A stretch of 64,000 nt of DNA from the NCBI GenBank assembly GCA_947561395.2, contig OX387184.1, positions 24,852,766 through 24,916,765 of the forward strand, given 5' to 3'. The DNA comes from Buxus sempervirens. Its lineage: Eukaryota > Streptophyta > Magnoliopsida > Buxales > Buxaceae. Positions 59,422 to 64,000 of the stretch are shown here, in pieces (position 1 is the stretch's first letter; each line of letters begins with the position of its first letter). The notes under the pieces were generated by a model. It made no database searches and had not been told where the DNA came from. It worked only from the letters and a program-made list of their open reading frames with translations. Both the position numbers and the translations under genes were made by a program.

Positions 59422-60120
59422 ATGCGCTACACTTTGTGCGAAGGAAGAATAGAAGTTTCTCCAAAGGCTACCGATCCCCACACTCGAGTCCCATGTCCAT
59501 GCGGGAAAGGGATGCTTAAAAGAAAACTATCCCACACCTCACGTAATCCAGGGCGCTATTTTTTCACTTGTCCATCGTCTGTAAGTATGCATTTTTACGA
59601 ATCTAGCCATTCAACTATTATAAGACTGTCTAAATTAAATGCATTATTTCTTACAGGACAATGGTGGGAATGGATGTGGGTATTTTGTTTGGTGCGATGA
59701 GTTATTTTTGTGTGAATGTGGGAGGGGACCATGCCGTGTGTTAACCGCAAAAACTCCAACAAACAAAGGGAGAAGATTTTACCGATGTCCTTTTGAAGTA
59801 TGTATGGAGTTGTATAGCACTCGAATACGTTCCTCCCACATGAGATATTTTGCAAAATAGGGACTTCCTAATTGATCTTCATGTCATTGTATTTCCAGGG
59901 CGAACAAAGCTGCCATTTCTTCTCCTGGTTGAACGAAGTTGGGGTAGAAAAGGGTGAATCGTCGAATTCATGCGATGCAGAAAACACTGAACAAAGACAA
60001 CCAAGGGCATGGGAACTAGAACGACGGCTATTGCAAGAGGAGCGTGACCATGCGAGAAGGATGTCCGACATATACCGTGAGTTGTTTCACGACATTGACA
60101 AAGTTAAACTGGACGAATGA
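59422..60120 (+). CDS. double GRF-type zinc finger protein
   Basis: The exons are 59422-59580, 59657-59797 and 59899-60120, all joined in phase 0 with GT-AG introns, giving 173 residues with no interruption. Two GRF fingers are visible: residues of about 26-67 (PCPCGKGMLKRK..NPGRYFFTCP..CGYFVWCDE) and 70-110 (CECGRGPCRVLTAK..KGRRFYRCP..CHFFSWLNE). Each finger is split by an intron at the same place, suggesting tandem duplication of one exon pair. The C terminus is a short charged coiled coil. GRF fingers bind nucleic acid in topoisomerase III, APE2 and NEIL3; small plant GRF proteins are often transposon-linked. The start is the first Met after the satellite array. Confidence 0.85.
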
Positions 60121-60547
60121 ATTGGTTTACCGGTGATGGAGATGCATGTTTGGTGTGGTTATCGTTGAGTTTTGGTTAAAAAGTGCTATTAAATGTAGTT
60201 TTATTTGGTCAGACAAGTTCCTAGTAAATATTATGTAATATGTAACTAAAGACCATGTATGAGAACCTAAAAGTAGTTTTATTTCCATTTTCATGAAAAA
60301 AGAACATTATGTTTGATACAATGCTCAAATTCACTAAAGGTCTAATGAAAAAGAACTTACATCATATAGTGCCCAGAAAATAGGAATAAAGGAAAAAGTG
60401 AAAATGGAGGCCTAAAGCACTCTTCATTTAGGAAGCAAAAACTAGAGCACATGAAGCAAGAACTGGCAACAAAACATGTAGTATTTCACACAGCTAGTGT
60501 TCTTCGCAGCCTGTCCCAAAATTGTGAAAACGCTACCCCTGTATAAG
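60121..60547. other. 3' flank of GRF gene
   Basis: A T-rich 3' UTR is likely to about 60,290. Nothing else is visible. Confidence 0.4.
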
Positions 60548-60610
60548 TCCACCACTATATGGCCCACGCCTTGTGACTTCCATTTGATTAATCAACTCCG
60601 TTGCTTTTAC
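60548..60610 (-). pseudogene. fragment of anthranilate synthase alpha
   Basis: After a TACAG acceptor the minus strand encodes 21 residues, VKATELINQMEVTRRGPYSG plus G, which match the segment near the C terminus of plant anthranilate synthase alpha (KVKAMELIDQLEVTRRGPYSGG from memory). The similarity ends there and the frame closes a few codons later. It is a decayed captured fragment of the tryptophan pathway gene. Confidence 0.75.
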
Positions 60611-61027
60611 CTGTATCACAATTGAAGCTCACATTCAGAAATGCAGCAGGTACCACCCAAAAAAAAAAAAAAAACAAAGAAACGCCCTTTCTTTTACTAT
60701 CTTAGGATCTCACAATGTCAATACATAACACAAATTTCCAAACAACAAACAAAGGATTTATCTTCTTCAGCAATTTTTCTGGGTTTATCTAATGACTCAG
60801 ACAAAGAAGTTTAAGCCAGGAAATTTAACTTCAATATGGACCTAAACAAAATATAAATGGCATGGCAAATGTGCAAGTATGATGACAACGGCAGCGTAAA
60901 CCAACAGAATTCTCAGATCTACAACCAATCAACCACCTCTTGGACCAGGACATAAAAAAAAAAATTCTGTAATCAATTCATTTGGCCGGACCATGGTTCC
61001 AAAGACTGTGAAGTAACCTATTAAATC

Positions 61028-61125
61028 TCACAGCTAGATACAGGCATTTGAATCCTGTATCTAGATACAGCTAGATACAGGCATTTAAATCACACAGCTA
61101 GATACAGGCATTTAAATCACACAAC
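61028..61125. repeat. short tandem repeat around CAGCTAGATACAGGCATTT
   Basis: Three to four copies of a 30-40-bp unit with CTAGATACAGGCATTTAAAT. Non-coding. Confidence 0.8.
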
Positions 61126-61486
61126 TCTGTAGATTTGCTTATTGCAGAAATCCATAGCAGTTGACTGGAAAACTCCACTTACGACAAATGTGTACATTTG
61201 AATGTTTCAGAAACCTAAATATTAAAAGGGGGAAAAAGTACAAGGTACCCACAAGGATTGAGCAAAAACAGTAAAAAACACAACAACAAAAAAGTCAAAA
61301 AACCCTTGGGAAGATAACATAATATAACAATAAGAAAAACCAAAACCCAAAAAAATTAATCTATAAATGCTACAGATGACCAATTGCAAAGCACTTCTTG
61401 TGATAAAGACCAATTCCTCCTTTATATACATAGATATGCTGATAATAGTAGCAGCAAAGGCATCGTAGCAACACATTAGGACTTAA

Positions 61487-63789
61487 TTTTGAGGCATCAA
61501 GAACCATCAACACAATGTCTGATGACTTGGAAACAGCAATGACCTGAAGAAATTTAAAAAAAAAATGTCAAAGTTTAGTTTCTCCCGTTAGAATTTTGCT
61601 TCATTGTGGATGTGGAACAAACCATCATAACACTAGTATCAATCCATGCCCAGTTTATTTGGAAATTTTCAAAAAAAAAAAGAAGGGAAATTACAGCTCT
61701 ATTTCTACATTTCAACAATATTGCCATATAACCAGATGATAATGCAAAAGTAAAGTATAAATAAGCTAGGTTTTACCTGCCTACCACGTCCCTTGCCTTC
61801 GGAGGCACCTTCAATGATTCCAGGAAGGCCAAGAAGTTGAATTTTAGTGTCATTGTAGTGTAGGATCCCAAGAATGCAAGTGTTGTGAATTCATATGATG
61901 CAGCTTCAGAATGTGTTCCAGTTAGCAGCGTTAAAAGTGTTGACTTCCCCACACTGACAATTGAACAAAATGTGGGAAAAATCATTGTGAAGGTAAAGCC
62001 TTAAATAGAAGGCTGAAACAGAAGGCAAATTCTGTGTTTATATTCTTTCTTAATAAAGTCATAAAGCCTATAATCAAAAAATAGAGAGAAAGAGGCGATA
62101 GAGAGAGTGTGTTTTTGTGTATGCTAATGACTGCCGTATTAAACCAAATGCATTAAAATATTTTCCTTTAGTGCTTCAGGTTCTTCAGTTAGTACCAATA
62201 TCAAGCAATACATAAAGTGGTAAAATAAAGACACATTTTCTGTGAGGTAGGAATAAGATAAGGTGGGAAGCTGATGTGTGCTGACTCTTACATCAAATCA
62301 AATATGCAAATTTCTGTAAAGTGACAAACCTTGGAAACCCTATTAGCGCAACACGCCCATGACCAAATTTTGTAACTTCAAAACCCTCTCCAGCTCCACT
62401 AGAACCCTGATCATATTTACCAAATAAGAATTCAAGTCAACACAACAAACATGAAAGTATGAATAAGACAACCAATAAGAATCCATCATCACTGATGCCA
62501 CCACTATAAAAGTATCCAAAGAGAACCATGACCTGTAAGTCAAGTTTAACTGTTTACTTCTATCCCGTGCAAAGGAAAAGAGAAAATGCAAAAGTCACTT
62601 ATGACACTGGTGAATGAACCCAGTTGAAGGATCACACCATGAAGAGGTCACCAATAAAGAAAACAATATATATATAGTAAGAGAAAACAGTAGTCTATTT
62701 TCCCTCTTAACAAATGCTGTGAAATTCTGAATGAAAATTTTACTAAAAACTTCCAAGGAAGTAATTTAAGTAATTGCAATTAACTATTAAAACTTGAAAC
62801 TGAAACTGCAACAGAACTCACACAGTAATGAATAGATTGAAAACCTAAGCCAAAAACTTCATCTATGCTATGGTGAAGCAATTGTCAAAAAGTCGTTAAG
62901 GAAGCTTCAGTTTAGTCCCACTTTTGGTCACTGGCACTCTACTTCAAGTTTATGCAACTTTATTCGGCTGGAAATTGAAATCTCGTAACAAATTAGACTA
63001 CATTAGCAAACTTCAGATTTTTCAAGGACCAAGCAGAACCACAAGCATGATTATCTGACCCTCTATCCTCAACCGCGGATCTAATGGCACCACAAAAATA
63101 TGGGCCCAGTCAGGAGGACTCACCACTAGCAATGAAACATGACAATCTGTAGGTTATAAAACAATTATGTGTAAATGTTGTAAAACAATAGATTGTAGCA
63201 GATTCACTGAGACCCAATATTTCCTCCTCCCTCTCCCTCCATCAAGGTGGCTTTTACATCTGAAGAAAAAATTGATAAGATTACTTCTATTTGCCCACTT
63301 CATGATCTGTTAGTCACTAGAGATAGATTATCATGCCCACAAGTGTCTTTAGATCATCATAATCACAACTGTCCTTTTCACTTGAAGATAATCTAGTATT
63401 TCAAATTGAATAATGTTAATGATATTTTATGTTAGTTAAAAGCATTTGACAGAAAAAGAAGAAAACTTTAATTTTGATATTTTCACTCATCTGCAAATAC
63501 ATGTTACATAATAGTTGTCGACCATAGTTGGGAGAATCCGACAAAAAGAGGCATGGTGGCTTGTACAATAAAAAAGCAGTTAAACACATCAAAGGCAACT
63601 ATGAACACACAACACAAGGAGGAGAAGGGGGCACAAAGGAATCTCTGATTTCCACCATTCTTGTAAAAATACAACCATTTAAGATATCAAACAAACTTGA
63701 AAATATAAATAGATAAACTAAAAAAGAAGGATAAAAGATTTGCATGCTTTTGGAGGCTCCAATAACTGTGTCCGTAGTTTTGCTATCTT
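61487..63789 (-). pseudogene. partial DRG-family GTPase, decayed
   Basis: Four exon remnants follow one another on the minus strand: 63789-63748 (KIAKLRTQLLEPPK), 62406-62330 (GSSGAGEGFEVTKFGHGRV, ending at GFP), 61953-61777 (SVGKSTLLTLLTGTHSEA, with the P-loop; then YEFTT and [14 protein letters not shown]) and 61543-61487 (VIAVSKSSDIVLMVLDASK). These are the N-terminal and G1-G4-proximal parts of a developmentally regulated GTP-binding protein. The third exon is 4 nt shorter than the family reading needs, shifting the frame after YEFTT. The last exon has TTAAGT where a GTAAGT donor is expected, the first has GCATGC, and no C-terminal half follows. It is therefore a truncated pseudogene or captured fragment. 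Confidence 0.85.
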
Positions 63790-64000
63790 TTACCCTTATT
63801 GCAATTTAACACATGACAGAATCCCATAAGTTTGCAGGAGATAAAACTGAATAGCTGGTGCAGGAATTTTTTGCATACAAGTACAATACACAAATAAATA
63901 AAATTTGAGCCATTAATTTTCAGATGTAGTGGATAACAAAATTTATTAATGAGTCACCGATATGCACACATGTCACTCTTCAGTTACAATTTTGAAACTA
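63790..64000. other. no recognisable feature
   Basis: The earlier DRG exons would lie here or to the right. I could not recognise them. Confidence 0.3.

Overview
The window is nuclear DNA of a flowering plant. It is AT-rich, its genes have many GT-AG introns, it carries a plant-type nuclear tRNA-Gln, and it encodes plant-restricted families: a filament-like plant protein, an Ulp1/GRF transposon-type gene pair and a Tat-lineage Ty3/gypsy retroelement with plant mobile domain ORFs. I cannot name the species.

Layout. 1-18 kb is the genic part: the 3' exons of a TLC-domain membrane protein (+), a tRNA-Gln(UUG) (-), a three-exon gene for a 172-residue single-TM protein (-), and a complete four-coding-exon FPP coiled-coil gene (-) whose exon phases all agree and give 744 residues. 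18-28.5 kb has no gene I can support. It is a mosaic of short non-autonomous elements: hAT-type MITEs with 8-bp target duplications, fold-back elements, a tRNA-type SINE with a 13-bp target duplication inside a local tandem duplication, and a long (TA)n.

28,728-50,438 is one very large (21.7 kb) Tat-lineage Ty3/gypsy LTR retroelement. It has 1.78-kb LTRs that differ at only about 30 sites, a 5-bp target duplication, a PBS and a polypurine tract. It is a fossil, broken in several places in gag-pol. Its leader carries about 19 copies of a small stem-loop repeat, and two head-to-tail antisense genes (plant mobile domain type and DUF7745 type) lie between integrase and the 3' LTR. A palindromic CCGTA/TACGG module recurs in both LTRs, in the leader and at the antisense promoters. 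The element sits inside a fold-back MITE, whose two arms now lie 22 kb apart.

50.6-64 kb is the most unusual part. It holds a nearly complete nine-exon Ulp1-type SUMO protease gene with one in-frame stop, a 2.4-kb satellite-like array with a 158-bp higher-order period, and an open three-exon gene with two GRF zinc fingers. Intron-bearing fragments of at least four unrelated host genes are scattered around them: eIF3f, an ERD6-like sugar transporter, anthranilate synthase alpha and a DRG GTPase. This looks like a gene-capturing DNA transposon (Pack-MULE/KI-MULE or Helitron style), but I did not find its ends or a transposase.
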